The position numbers were made by a program, and so were the translations under genes. This document shows, piece by piece, positions 43,954-55,775 of a stretch of 64,000 nucleotides of DNA (position 1 is the stretch's first letter; the number at the start of each line of letters is the position of its first letter). Location: NCBI GenBank assembly GCA_010279815.1, contig QEOQ01000573.1:470661-534660 (forward strand), written 5' to 3'. Source of the DNA: Brachionus plicatilis (Eukaryota; Rotifera; Eurotatoria; Ploima; Brachionidae). The notes under the pieces are model-generated. The model saw only the letters and a list, made by a program, of their open reading frames with translations, made no database searches and was not told where the DNA came from.

Positions 43954-44391
43954 ACAATTTTTTCATTAACTGCTGTAATTTAACATACAATTTATTTACC
44001 TTCTGAAAATTGAAATTGAATTTAAAAATTGAATTTAAAAATTGAATTTTTCTTTTAATTGTTTGAAAAAAATTATTTGAATTTAATTTTAATAACAAGA
44101 AAATAAATAGAAGATTAAGTGATCATTATTTTGAAAAGCTGAATAGTTGAATTAGTTTAAAATATTTAAAAATTGTAAATTTTAATAATAGAATAATTGA
44201 AAAGTTGATTTGATGTAATGTAAGATGTATAAAATAAATTATTGTCCGTGAATATTTATTAATAGTAAAACAATTGGAGGTAAATTTTCAATAAAGTACC
44301 ATGATAAGTAAAATAGAAAATATAAGTTATTTTAATTTTCAGAAGGTAAATAAATTTTATGTTAAATTACAGCAGTTAATGAAAAAATTGT
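43954..44391. repeat. Foldback, 58-bp arms
   Basis: Arms 43954-44011 and 44334-44391 are reverse complements with a single mismatch (core ACTGCTGTAATTTAACATA). Between them is a threefold ATTGAATTTAAAA direct repeat near 44010-44050. No coding content. Confidence 0.85.
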
Positions 44392-44883
44392 GAGCAAAGT
44401 GTAAGAAATTCAAATTAAAACGATAATAGAGGACAATTTTTTGAATGTCAAAAAATTTTTTAAATTTTTTTAAATTCTTTATTTTGAAAAATAACATAAA
44501 AGAAAATAAAATAAAAATATTCTAAATAAAAACTATATTTATTTGTCAAATCAAATTTTAATGATCACAATCAAAAATGTTTTAATTAAAAATGTGATGC
44601 TGCGGCATGTTAAACAAACCGCATTCAACCATAATCCATGGTTATGTATAATTCTGTATATTTGCGCAGAATTTTGCACTTCAAAAGAAAAACTCTCGCT
44701 AAGCATTAAATTTTTAATTAAAAAAAAAAACAAAAAATTTCGCTTTGTAACAATTTTTGATCAAGATCATTAAATTTGAACATAAAATTTATTTTATTTT
44801 TTGACTTAATAAAAAAATTCTTTTTCACCAGTTTTCCTGTTTCTGCTTCGGAAAGCTCATTCACTAATTTTATTTTTGTGTCG
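44392..44883. other. 3' flank of the amine receptor gene
   Basis: Probably the 3' UTR and end of the receptor gene on the minus strand. A stem ACCAT-AATCC-ATGGT lies at about 44627-44643. The overlapping short open frames look accidental. Confidence 0.35.
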
Positions 44884-46233
44884 CTACTCTACCGGTAGTC
44901 TGGATGCATGAATGTTATCTTGAAGCAGAAAATTTGCTGTGCCCGCCTCCTCCATGGTAGTTTTGCGGGATGACATGTTCGATGGATACTTTTTGCCAAA
45001 CTTGCCAAAGCAACAGCACCGTGGCCCATTGAATTTTAGCAATTTTTTAAAAGCTCGTTGAAAATCTTTATTGGTATAATTGTACAAAAATGGATTTACC
45101 ATTGAATTGAAGTAGCCGATCCAGAAGAGCAGGTCTTCCACTATTACACTATTAGCTAAAAAATCTGAGCAAATGTTAAACGTTGGGCCACAAAAGGTAT
45201 AGCGCATGAAAAAAAACAACCAGCACAGAATAAAAACAGCCATGACAAATCCAAGTGTGCGAATCATGCTGAATTCAGAGCGCCAAATTCCTAGCTGAGA
45301 GTCCCGCTTGTATACGCTGCTATTGCGGGCCGTCAAGTTTTGTGACTCGCCAAGCTTTAGATCAAAACTGCTGCTTTTTTTGTGCACATTTTTATTTCTA
45401 AATGACTTGATTAAATTTTGACCTTCAGTCAGTAAAATTTCGGAAAATTTTCTACTTTCAGATTTGCTTTTTCTGTGCTCAGATTTGGAAGTGTATTCCC
45501 GCTGATGCTTTTTCTCTATCTTGTAAGCTTTGATGCACACTAGAGAATAGAAAGCGATCAGGCCAAAACATGGCAGCCAGAATGATATTACACTCGAAAT
45601 AAACCTGTAGGGCAAATTGACTTTAAAGGCACAGTAGCCATTCTTATGGTCAAGTTGGTGGATTGCGTGCCATTGTTCTTGTGTGGTGTAGATTCCCGTA
45701 AAAATGGGAATGAAGGACAAAAGAGCACTTGTGATCCAGCATCCGCCAATCATTAGCTTGACCCTGGTGCCGGTCGGGTCCTCTCTCACATACGAGTAGA
45801 CATATTTGTCGGACACGCTCAGATAGCGGTCAATAGCGATGCAACAGAGGTGGAGTATGGATGCAGTCGAGAACAAGACATCACAAGAAAACCAAAATTT
45901 ACAAAACTGCGACTTGAAGTACCACTTTCCGCTGAGAAGTTGGATCGCATTGGGCGGCATTGCCAAAATTCCCACTGAACAGTCGGCTATGGCCAATGAT
46001 GCCAAAAATGTGTTGCTAATTTTGTGCAGCGATTCGTTTTTTACTATGGCAATTATCACCAATATGTTGCCTACAATGGAAAAAAACATGATTGGAAACA
46101 TGAAGCATGAGAAGAGGATTTTTTGCCACAAGTTGTACTCGAAAGTGTTTGGATCTGGTGGAGCAAAATTTGTTAGATTAGTTGAATAATTAATATTTGT
46201 CGTGTAGTTAACGTTTGGCAATTGATTTTCCAT
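44884..46233 (-). CDS. Biogenic-amine GPCR, beta-octopamine-receptor-like
   Basis: A 449-residue, intronless class A receptor. The true start is the ATG at 46233; codons upstream lack an ATG. The N terminus has three sequons (NYTT, NYST, NLTN). TM1 holds GNILV, TM2 LASLAIAD with the conserved Asp, and TM3 starts at the disulfide Cys and carries the amine-binding Asp in FSCDVLFSTASILHLCCIAI followed by DRY. SFIPIFTGIYTTQEQWH and CAFKVNLPYRFISSVISFW (TM5 Ser residues and Pro) resemble Oct-beta receptors. There is a long basic third loop, FWIGYFNSMVNPFLYNYTN in TM7, and a CCC palmitoylation site after helix 8. Odd point: TM6 reads FILCWLFFFMRY, so the highly conserved CWxP proline is Phe. Likely Gs-coupled plasma-membrane receptor; ligand (octopamine, tyramine or another amine) not settled. 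Confidence 0.9.
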   Translation of the reverse strand: MENQLPNVNYTTNINYSTNLTNFAPPDPNTFEYNLWQKILFSCFMFPIMFFSIVGNILVIIAIVKNESLHKISNTFLASLAIADCSVGILAMPPNAIQLLSGKWYFKSQFCKFWFSCDVLFSTASILHLCCIAIDRYLSVSDKYVYSYVREDPTGTRVKLMIGGCWITSALLSFIPIFTGIYTTQEQWHAIHQLDHKNGYCAFKVNLPYRFISSVISFWLPCFGLIAFYSLVCIKAYKIEKKHQREYTSKSEHRKSKSESRKFSEILLTEGQNLIKSFRNKNVHKKSSSFDLKLGESQNLTARNSSVYKRDSQLGIWRSEFSMIRTLGFVMAVFILCWLFFFMRYTFCGPTFNICSDFLANSVIVEDLLFWIGYFNSMVNPFLYNYTNKDFQRAFKKLLKFNGPRCCCFGKFGKKYPSNMSSRKTTMEEAGTANFLLQDNIHASRLPVE

Positions 46234-46539
46234 TTTTGATGCCAGTTGTTTGAACACTTGTTTATGGTAATTAAAGCAGATTAATTTATCATTTTGGCTC
46301 AAAAGTTTATCTTTAATATACAAAAAATAATTAATAGTTTTGTTTAAGTTTTTGAAATTTTTCGATTAAAAACTTGGTGTAAATCAAAAGATGCAACCTT
46401 AAGCTCAATATACTTGCTTTGTTTACTATTGATTGAACGGGTGAAGACTAAGTTTCTTCAGAGTTTTTTTAGTACAGATAACTTGAAATAATAATTTTAT
46501 TCACTTGCTGAAACTAAAAAAAAATGTGTGTGTATTTAT
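46234..46539. other. Upstream flank of the amine receptor
   Basis: No TATA box or other promoter element could be chosen. Confidence 0.35.
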
Positions 46540-47904
46540 CAGAGTTTTTAAAAAGTCCCAAAATAAAGTCCATATCATTAAAAAAAAATTCCAAGTCCGC
46601 GGTTTTTTTTGGGTCTACCTATTTGCTACCAACAAAAAACTGTCACCCACAAATTAAAAATTTTCTCTAAAAAGAAAAAATTTTCAGCACAAAAATAACT
46701 TGACCAAGAAAAAAACTGATCTCCACAAAAAAAAATTTTTTTAACATCATTTTTTTCTTTAGATTTAATCACTTTTAATTGCTTTAGATTTAAAATTTTT
46801 TTCCAATTTTGTCCGTCGGTTCGATGGCCCTAATCGAAAGATTATTTATTTAAACTTTTAACGTCGTGTTGCTCATCAAATAAACAATCAAAACTTTTTT
46901 TTTTTTTTATGATTTTTTTAATTTTTATTTTTTAATTATTTTTTTTGTTTTTTATTCGACATTAGGGACATGTCATCATATCATGTTGAAAACCAGTATT
47001 CGATATTTAACGACATGTCACTATAGTTAGGTATCTGGGTATCTGACATGTCACTAAAATCGAGATTATATGTTATTAAAAACTGCCACTGAATATTTAA
47101 GATAATAAAATGCCTATGATTTTACGTAATAAAAAAAAATTCCAAATTTTTGGAGATTAAAAAATGAAAAAAAATAAAACTAAAAAGAAAAAACAATGAC
47201 AATTCATTGAATGATGTAGAGCCAATATTATATGAGTATCCGACGAATTTTTTAATAAACCTAAAAAGGTCGTCCAAAATTAGCTGGAAATTGATTTTCC
47301 TTAAAATAGATTTTAATTTAATTCTGTTATTAATTTAATATTTAATTTTTTTAAAATAATTTTACAAGCACTATTTGAATAAATTATATAACAAATTTAT
47401 TAATTTTTTTTCACCACAAAAAATTCGTTTTAACCAATATGTAAATTTTTTTTTTGAATTCGGCAAAAAAAATTGTGTTTTGTAGTGATTTGTGGTAAAA
47501 AGTTTTTAGTATGTGGGAAACTATTTATCTCTCTTTTTTTTTTAAATTTTTCAAAATTCCAAGTCTGGACTTCTGATTAAGCAATGAAAAATGATTGGAA
47601 AAAAAACTTTGACAGTAGTTGAGAATTAGGCGGAAATTTTCGTGATCTTCCGTTAAATAAAATTTTCCTATAATAAAAAATCAGGAAAATTTAATTGATT
47701 AATTTATAAAACTGGAAAAAAATTGACTTTGGGATCTCGGAACTTCGAGTCATCAAGATTAACACAATTTATTATTTTAAAATAATTTTCTAGTCATCTT
47801 GATATTCATTTTGAAAAAAAAATTGAAAAGTTTTTGGACTTTTGAAAACAAAAAAAAACCGGACTTGGACTTGACTTGAGACTTGTGACTTTTAAAAAAC
47901 TCTG
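46540..47904. mobile_element. 1.37-kb hAT-type element of the CAGAGTTG family
   Basis: Starts CAGAGTTTTTAAAAAGTC and ends GACTTTTAAAAAACTCTG, flanked by GTATTTAT (46532-46539) and GTATTTTT (47905-47912), 7 of 8 bases. Inner AAGTCC/GGACTT words match the short MITEs at 18454, 22583 and 49746, so this is a longer relative. No transposase frame survives. Three copies of the palindrome GACATGTC lie at 46967, 47012 and 47045. Confidence 0.75.
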
Positions 47905-47970
47905 GTATTTTTACTATGAAAAAAATAAAAAAAAAATAAAAAAAAATTTCTCCCCATCATCAATAAGTAT

Positions 47971-48137
47971 CATTCAGACAAAGAATTTATATTCTGGCCC
48001 GACTTGGCGAGCTCTCATTTCGCCGAAGTTGAATTAAACATGTCGACAAGATGGATAAGCCTGCCAATTTGCCTGATGCTAGACCTATTGAAGATTTTTG
48101 GTCAATATTGATAGGGAAAGTCTACCAGGATGGCTGA
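47971..48137 (+). pseudogene. Tc1/mariner transposase remnant
   Basis: One frame gives HSDKEFIFWPDLASSHFAEV, the block with the second catalytic Asp. After a frame change, DKPANLPDARPIEDFWSILI and GKVYQDG follow, where RPIEDFW carries the third acidic residue. A stop follows at 48135. Upstream domains are missing. Confidence 0.8.
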
Positions 48138-48260
48138 GAAGCGAAAATAGTTCATCAATTGAGAATAATTCCTAATGGAAGGTGTCAAAAGTCAGATTGA
48201 AAAAATTCGAAGAAATAATATAATTGAAAAAAATTTTTAAATAAATTTTGTAAAGCTTAA

Positions 48261-49139
48261 TATTCTCTTTCTAAATCAAAAATTAAGGAGCTATGACCTT
48301 TTGGATAAATTCTGTAAACTTTGTCTTCACCCGCTAATTCATAGAGCTTTTATCATTTTTTTTGTTGTATCAACAAATAACTTATTTTTCAATCAGCATT
48401 TTCTTTAGAAATTAAATGCTTCTTAACAAAAAAAATTGAGCTCTAAAATTTTTAAATTAATGATTATAATCATCAGTTAAAAGAATGGAATTTCGAGTTT
48501 ATTTTTAGGCTATTTTTATCCAAGCTTAATTAGTTTTAATTGGAAAACAACTTTCTTTTTGAATGTATTTCTCAAACTTTTGTTTTAGAAAAATAATGGT
48601 ATCAATAAATTGGATGCAATTATTTAAAAGAATAAACTTTTGTCATCGTGAATCAAAAACACTTTTAAAACTTTATTTTCGCAAAATTTAAATAATAAAC
48701 TGTAAGTTTAAATAGTGATATTTTCTTTTGTTTGACACTTGATTGAAAAAAAGAGAGAGAATGCAACTTGATGCTTTTTTTCTATCTAATATCTTAATTT
48801 AAACAGTGTATCAACTTTTCCTAATGAAACAACTACTGTTTCGACTTATCTGGAACTCTGGGTCCATGCACCACACATTAACTTAATTTAAAACTAAAGT
48901 TAAATAGCATAATGCGTTTAGGCGAGATGCAGCGAATAAATTAAGTATTTTACCTTTGTTGCTTACCGGAAATGCAGATAGACTTTATGAGGGAATGGAC
49001 AGGAAAAGCAAAAAAAAATATTTAATTAATATTTTATATTAAATATTTTAAACACTTATAAATGGTTGTTCCCTGCATCAGGATTTTTTGGATCGGATTA
49101 GATGTAATTTAAAAATTTGTCTCTTTTCTACTCTTATCC
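48261..49139. other. Intergenic, no feature
   Basis: A/T-rich with a slightly G+C-richer patch near 48840-48970 that could not be assigned. Confidence 0.35.
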
Positions 49140-49345
49140 ATCTCCTTTTCCAGAAGCTTTTTGAGCAAGGGTTTAGATCCGACACAGAGGATACTGCGTC
49201 GAGTTGATCTTCTTATTACCCAGTCCAAACCGGTACCCATTTTTATAAGGGATTAAAGGGGTCCAAAAATTCGTCCCGTATTACAGAGATATTTTAAAGA
49301 TTTTTTCTCCCTCAGCGGGTTCTGAACCATTTTTCATGCCATCAA
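49140..49345. repeat. SINE- or LINE-tail-like block
   Basis: Richer in G+C than its surroundings. It contains CCCAGTCCAAACCGGTACCC followed about 110 bp later by CAGCGGGTTCTGAACC. The pairing of a GGTACCCAT block with a GGGTT...AACC block recalls short interspersed repeats seen in spiralian genomes. Recognition is from memory and tentative. Confidence 0.35.
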
Positions 49346-49745
49346 TTTTTTAGCTATCAAATTCACACTCAGAGAAAGTATTTAAAAAAATTAATCAATA
49401 TTTAAGCAATTACACTTATTATTTTTACTGAATAAAATTCCCTAACCGGATCCTTTTATTTTAAAAAATATATTTTGGTTTGAAAAATATGATAGGAATA
49501 AATAAAATTCATTTATAATTTGGAGGTTATATTTAAAAAAAAAAAAAAAAGTATTCTATTAAATATTTAAGGAGCTTATCGAAAAAAAGTTTTATTATCA
49601 CTTTTATTATAAAATATTTTAAAATTAATTGAAAATTCACTTGTTAAAAAAGTCGATAGGATTTAACTTGTTTATGACTCACTCGCCAAACTACTCACTT
49701 TGCTTTGCTTAAAGGTAAATTATGACTTAAAAACAATATCCAATT

Positions 49746-49993
49746 CAAAGTTGTTCAAAAGTCACAAGTCTCAAGTCAAGTCCAAGTCCGGACTTTTTTT
49801 TTTTAAAGTCCTAGTCCGGGCTTAAAAATTTTGAATACTGAGATGAATTGTGAAGACTTTCTGATTTATGGCAAATCTTTTTGCATTGGACAACCCAAGA
49901 GTATATAAATTTTTTGAAATGAAGCCTGATCTAGCAAATTTTTAAAAAAAAGTCTGGACTTGGACTTTTGTTTGGGACTTTTAAACAACTCTG
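49746..49993 (+). mobile_element. CAGAGTTG hAT-type MITE, 248 bp
   Basis: The best-preserved family member. Left end CAAAGTTGTTCAAAAGTC and right end GGGACTTTTAAACAACTCTG; flanked by ATCCAATT (49738-49745) and ATCCAAAT (49994-50001). A solitary right end of the same family lies at 59340-59384. Confidence 0.88.
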
Positions 49994-50001
49994 ATCCAAA
50001 T

Positions 50002-53000
50002 ACATATATTTGTAATTCATTTTTGTTGATTGTAAAATTTAACTTAAAAATTAAGATTTTTTGATTAAAAAAATATTCACTACATTCGAATGTGTTTAAA
50101 AATTTAAGAAAAGTAAAAATGTATAATTTAGAATTATTTTTTATTTGGACTGGCTAAATAAAAATTTACCTTTATTAAAATAAAACAAATTGAAATTCTT
50201 GTTGTGTATATGCGCAAAAAACTTGAAATTTTGTTCAAAAAATTTTAAATTACACTATTTTAAAACATCGCCAAAGATAATGGAATAAATAAAGCAATAA
50301 AATAAAATAACTTTTTAAATAAAATTGATAAATCAAATATGTAAAAAGTAACATTATTTAACGATCATGTAACATCTATTACCTTTACCCTGAAAAATTT
50401 TTTTATTCTTATGTACATTGCATCCAAAACTAAAAAATTTCAGATCGATTTGCAGACTTTTTTTCTTTAAAAAAATATTCTTGTTCTCCTCAATCGAAAT
50501 CGACTTCAAAGAGCCAGTTTTTCGTAAATTCATCATTGATAAATTAGAAAATTAACAACAAATTCTGTTAAATAAAATTAGTTAATAATTTTATCAAGAA
50601 GAATGCTAGAGCAATCTTTTTGGTTGGAACATTTTTTAAATTATCTCTTAATTTTTCATTCAAAATGAAAGCAAAAAACAATTAGTATTCTTTTATAAAG
50701 AAAAAACAATAAAAAAAAAAGTTAATTTTAGATTGAGAAAAACTAGTTGAGCCAGCTTAAAGCAACAAGTTGGATAAGATTATGAAATATTTTAACTCTT
50801 ATTTGCTTTGTCAGTTAAAACAACTATAAAAAATCATAATTAATTTTAAAAAATTTATAATCCAATTTAAGTGCTTAATTATTACTGATAAATGTCTTTG
50901 GATATTTTTACAACTCTTATCAAGTTGAAGAAAACATTCGTTGAAACGTTGCTTTTTCCAGTGATTTTTACATTAAAACAATAAAACTAAGTTTATCAGA
51001 GCTTAATGAATCGGCGGCAAGAAAATTTTGTATTAATCTGATTTGAAATTTTTTAAACAGACTATAGTTATAATTAATCAAATTTATTCTGACTTTTTAT
51101 TTAAATTAAACAAAAAATATATTAATCACTGCTATTCAATTGAAAGGTCTTTTTAGGAAGTGTTAACAAACTTCGATAATCCACTAAATAAAGGATGATA
51201 CAACAAAATCATCAATCTGAATTAGTCTTAAAAAATACATTAGTCAAAAACACCCTTAAAAAATAAAATAAAAAAATCAATTAACATCTAATATTACATT
51301 TAAATGATGAAATTTGTAATTTTTTGCAATCGAAATTTTTAATTGTAAATAATGAGCTTAATAAAATATATAAAATTTCTCTTAGAATTCCGAATTTGAT
51401 TTTTATTCTTCACAACATAAAAAAGTCATATATTAAAAATAAAAAATACTAAAAATAAAAATATAATCATAAATCTGAAATTTGGATAACCCACGATAAG
51501 AATTTGAGTTTATATTAGCTTCAGTTGCAAAACTAATAAATTTTCCTACAGGGTCTATTAGAGCATCAACTTATTGGTTTTAATTTAATCTTAGCAAAAA
51601 AAAATGAAAGATAAAAACCCTTTGGTTTCAATTTTTCTCAATGGATTTTATTGCTAATTATTATTTCTCATGTAATTTTTTTTACTAGCTTTTTCCTCAA
51701 GGTGCTTTTTCCTCTACTAATAAAGATTTAAACAAATCTTTCATTTTCTTTTAGCCAAAGTTTTTTTTTGTTTAAAAATGTTTATTATCTGTTGAAAAAT
51801 TGTTCAAGGAACTTAAACGATAATCAAGTTAGCTAATTTAAGATACATTTTGATATTTAAAACTCAAATGCTAAATGAAAATTTCCATAAATTGATTTTT
51901 GATTAATTAATTTAAGTTTTCAAAATGCATTTTGTTCATTTATACAAATTCTAAATTACATTTTATTTTAAAAATTAAAAAAATGAAACTTTGGATATTA
52001 TAATAAAATAAAAATCGAATCTGCCTTTACAAAAATTCACCTGATGACTCAAATAAAATCAACCTTTGATTATTTAATCCTAAATTTAAAGTATCAATCA
52101 TTGCTTTAATTTTGAATAAAATAATTCTTCTAGCTCAATTTAATGAACATTTTGAAGTTTAAAATGACATTTTATTTATAAATCTTTGCTAATTATCCCA
52201 AAGGAGCCGGATGATATCATTTTATTAATTTCTTAAATATATGGTCTGAACAACGTCTTATTGCAAATGATCTCAATTGCCAAGAGAACAATGTGTATAA
52301 AACTGATTTTGTTTTAAGATTGAAAATTAATTATAATCTCTAAAAATCTGAATTCAATTGATTGAATCTGACAGGATACATTATCAGTGAGATTTTATTA
52401 CTTTTTTACCTTAAAAAACTAAAAAAACGATATCAAGAAATAAAAAATTATAATTTTTACTATCAAGACTCGTCAATATAAAGCTTTAAATCGATGAATT
52501 TTAAAATCATTTCAAAGAAAATTAAGTAATTTAAAATTTTTAAATTTTTAAATCAAATTTTGTAACGCAAGACACAGTTTTTATTTTCCAAAGTTGGCAT
52601 CAGACATTAAAAGTCAGTATTTTTGTCAATAAATGGTTGACATGCAAGGATAAATAAAAGATTATTTTATTTCACTTGTCAGGGAGTCAAAGTAGGATAT
52701 TCTTCTCCCTTGGTCCCTGGCTTGTTCATTTATTTTATTTATAATAAAAGATTAAAAAAATGAATAAAGTTTTCACAATTAGCTTTCAATATCAAAAACG
52801 AAATCTTTTAAATAATATAAAGTAACTTTGTTTTCAAGATATTTTATTTGTATAAAGGAGTTGTGACATGTGTATGACATTTTTTTAATTTGAGAATAAG
52901 TTATTAATTTATTGATGGTAAAATTTATAGATTCTCAGAATGCATTTGAAAGTTAATTGAAGATAAGTAAAATAAACTTAATTCTATCTTCTTTTTTTTA

Positions 53001-53084
53001 ATTTATCACTAAACATTATTTTATTATCGTGAAATAAACATTTAGTTTTATTAATAAAAGTTTTACGATTTTAAAAAAGAATTT
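50002..53084. other. Long A/T-rich stretch, little content
   Basis: A 59-codon minus-strand ATG frame at 50354-50533 ends in a Cys-containing basic segment (FFSFGCNVHKNKKIF); nothing supports it as a gene. A probable LINE tail at 52684-52755 has CAGGGAG...CTCCC and CAGGGA...TCCCTG stems followed by ATTTATTTTATTTATAAT. Otherwise nothing seen. Confidence 0.4.
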
Positions 53085-53636
53085 TCAAGAAATTCAAAAA
53101 TTAAGTGCTATTTGAATTTCTAATTTTTGACTTGAAATTCGTAAACTACGTCCTTTGAAATCCTACTTTTCAATTTTTTTTGGGGGACTGAAAATAAATT
53201 TTTGTACCCAAGAATCTAAAAATAACTAACCCTTTAAAAAGTTATAGTTCGTTCAGACCCAGGTATTCAATGATAAAATTAATATGATTTTTAATATTAC
53301 ATATATTTTGAAAGAGCATAAAATTTTATACACTCTGGTGTGTATTTTTATTTAAAAAAAAGGGTATGTCAATTTTATTTATTGAAAAACAGCCGAAAAC
53401 AGCGCTTTTTACACTTGAATCGTATGTAGTCCCAGGGATCACTTGAGATCAAAATTTTTTTTTGAATATACCAGACAAAATTCTGAACAAATCTGAATGA
53501 ACCTAACTGAAAATTGCGTTATTAACTTAATAATTTATAAATTATTTTAGATCTTATAAATCAAAGGACCCGTAGTTTACGAATTTTAAGTCAAAAATTA
53601 GAAATTCTGTTAGCACTTAATTTTTGAATTTCTTGA
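53085..53636. repeat. Inverted-repeat element, ~85-bp arms
   Basis: Left arm 53085-53165 and right arm 53560-53636 are complements with a few differences, sharing TCAAGAAATTCAAAAATTAA and TTCGTAAACTACG. The interior is about 390 bp with no open frame. Confidence 0.82.
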
Positions 53637-54037
53637 ACTTTATTTTAAGGAAGACTTTATTTTTTTTTTCATGTAAGCAATTGGTTTTAAGTTATTAAAA
53701 AACACAAGGAAAATATTTTTTGAAATAAAATATTTATCAACTATACTCCTTCTTAAAAATTTTTAGTTTTCTATTGTTTATTCTCTGATTTGCAAATGTT
53801 TTAAATATTTAAAAAAATTAAAACTTGATATAAAATTTTTGACATGACTGAAAATATTTTTCGAAAAATTTCAGACTCAAATTCTTACTTGGACCGAATT
53901 GGTTAAGAATTTGAGCTTCAAATTTTTGATTTAGAATTATTATTAATATTGTATATTATTTACTAGATCTAAGGCTCCTAGAAAAATAATAAAATTTAAA
54001 AAATAGGTTTAGTGAAATTCAGTTCAAAATGATAATA

Positions 54038-54140
54038 TTTAGCATTTTGCAGAAAAATTTAATCAAATACCATTGAAAAGATATAAACAAAATAGCACTT
54101 GATCTGATTTTTTTGAACCTAAACTTTAAGATGCCGAATT
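54038..54140 (+). repeat. Dispersed repeat, copy of 43221
   Basis: Second copy of the repeat described at 43221-43340, same orientation. Confidence 0.65.
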
Positions 54141-54369
54141 TTATTTATAAGAAACAGAATTAAGTAAAATTTAATTTTATTACGAAAAATTACATTTTTA
54201 TTCAGTTTAAAACATTATTTTGTGAAAAATTATGTAATAAAATGTAAAAAAATGTAAAATTTCGAGTTCAATAAAAATTCAATAAAAATCAACTGTAACT
54301 TAATAAAACAACACTGTAACTTTTGTAAAACACTGTAATTTTTTTGATTTTATTTAAAAAAAAAAGAAA

Positions 54370-54605
54370 AAAAAAACAAAATAAGGAAAAAAAATGAAAT
54401 AATCAAAGGTCTTGCTTTTTGACAACCTTGGAAGTACATCTCTTAAAAAAATCATTAATGTGGTAAACTTAATAAAAATTGGCAAACGAAGTGTTGAAGA
54501 AATATTTTAACATTAAAAAATATTAGCAAGTAATCAATATTAAATACCCAAGCACTTTAGAAAGTTTATTATATAAACCGATAAATGAAAACAATTTAAG
54601 CAATT
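54370..54605 (+). repeat. Dispersed repeat, copy of 14105
   Basis: Second copy of the repeat at 14105-14345, same orientation, preceded in both places by a purine-rich AAAAAGAAAAAA tract. Confidence 0.6.
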
Positions 54606-55059
54606 AAAAAAAATTTTGAAACTAAAATTGGCTAGGGACTCATGCAGACTTTTTTGAAATAACAATAAATAAGTTATGATCAAAAAAAAATTTGAGATTA
54701 ATTTCAACTTTGATCTCAAATAGAAAGGATCTAAAAACAGACAAAAAGAGCTTCCGACTTTGTCTAATTTCTTTTTTTTTTCCTGAACCGAAAAATTTTT
54801 AAATATGTTTAACCTGTTACTCGGTATTTAAATATGTTTATTTTTAAATTTTCTTCTATATTTAAATTTTTTTATTTTATTTTATTTTTTATTTATTTAT
54901 TTATTTGAATTCGTATTTAGACTCAACAAATAGAATGAAAAACCTATCCGAGAGTTAGTTTATAAGATAAAGATTAATTTTAATTTAATCATAATCTTTA
55001 CAATTAAAATCAAGAAAAAGTAAAAAAGAAAAAAAAGAAAATACTCTAAATTTTGGTTT

Positions 55060-55650
55060 AAAAAAATTTGTAATTCATATCATAGCTAATGTTTTTATTG
55101 CTTTTTTTAATAAAATTTACAATTCGATCTAGATCCTTAAACAAATAGGTTTCAAACAATTTTAAATCTGAATAAAAATCAAGATCTCTCAATTTTATGT
55201 ATTTATTTGAAATTTCAACCAAGTTTTCCATTACGGCTATTAATAGTTTCTTAGATAGCAGCTTCAGCTACTACTTGAACATAACCAGGACTCTTTATTA
55301 AGTTTTACAATTCTAGTATTTAAAAATAAAGCAACCAGCTGGGAAAAAAACCTATTTAAATTAGCCTTTAACATTATCAATATCAAATTTTTTTTTATTA
55401 AATGATAGGTTTTTGAATTCAGTACCTTTTTCAACTGAAAATTTTCTAAATGAATAATACACAAACTGGCATAATATACCAATTTCGTACGAAATCACTT
55501 TTCTAATGCTTGATAGATCCCCGTAACACGTACACACTCCTTTTTCGGCTTGTAACTTCATATTCATCGCCAATATTCTTTTCTTCTTTATCAAACAATC
55601 AATAACAACGTCTTCAAATTATTCCTCGGTTTCTTTGGAGGGGTTTTCGT
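55060..55650 (-). pseudogene. Degenerate coding remnant, unassigned
   Basis: Several minus-strand frames follow one another with shifts. From 55594: MKLQAEKGVCTCYGDLSSIR, then LVYYASLCIIHLENFQLKKV, and at about 55080-55255 MENLVEISNKYIKLRDLDFY followed by SDLKLFETYLFKDLDRIVNF. The composition is coding-like and the order consistent, so this is probably one decayed gene, most likely from a mobile element. No family recognised. Confidence 0.35.
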
Positions 55651-55713
55651 TTTCTTTTCTAAAAAATTAAAAAAAATCCATTTCAGTTACCATAGATGGG
55701 ATCCTACTGTTTC

Positions 55714-55775
55714 CCTTCTTCGCAAGTCTAGCTTGCTAGCTTGTTGTAACTTATATTATTATTAAATAAAAATTT
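55714..55775 (+). repeat. LINE-type hairpin tail
   Basis: The stem GCAAG-TCTA-GCTTGC is followed by an A/T tail (ATATTATTATTAAATAAAAA), like other LINE ends in this window. Confidence 0.4.

Noticed and set aside
43789..44098. Overlapping short frames as genes
   Set aside because: A/T-driven Phe/Lys/Asn/Ile-rich frames overlapping the arms of a foldback.
46234..46323. Thirty extra residues at the N terminus of the amine receptor
   Set aside because: The first ATG is at 46233; the upstream codons start from TTG and have no receptor-like features.
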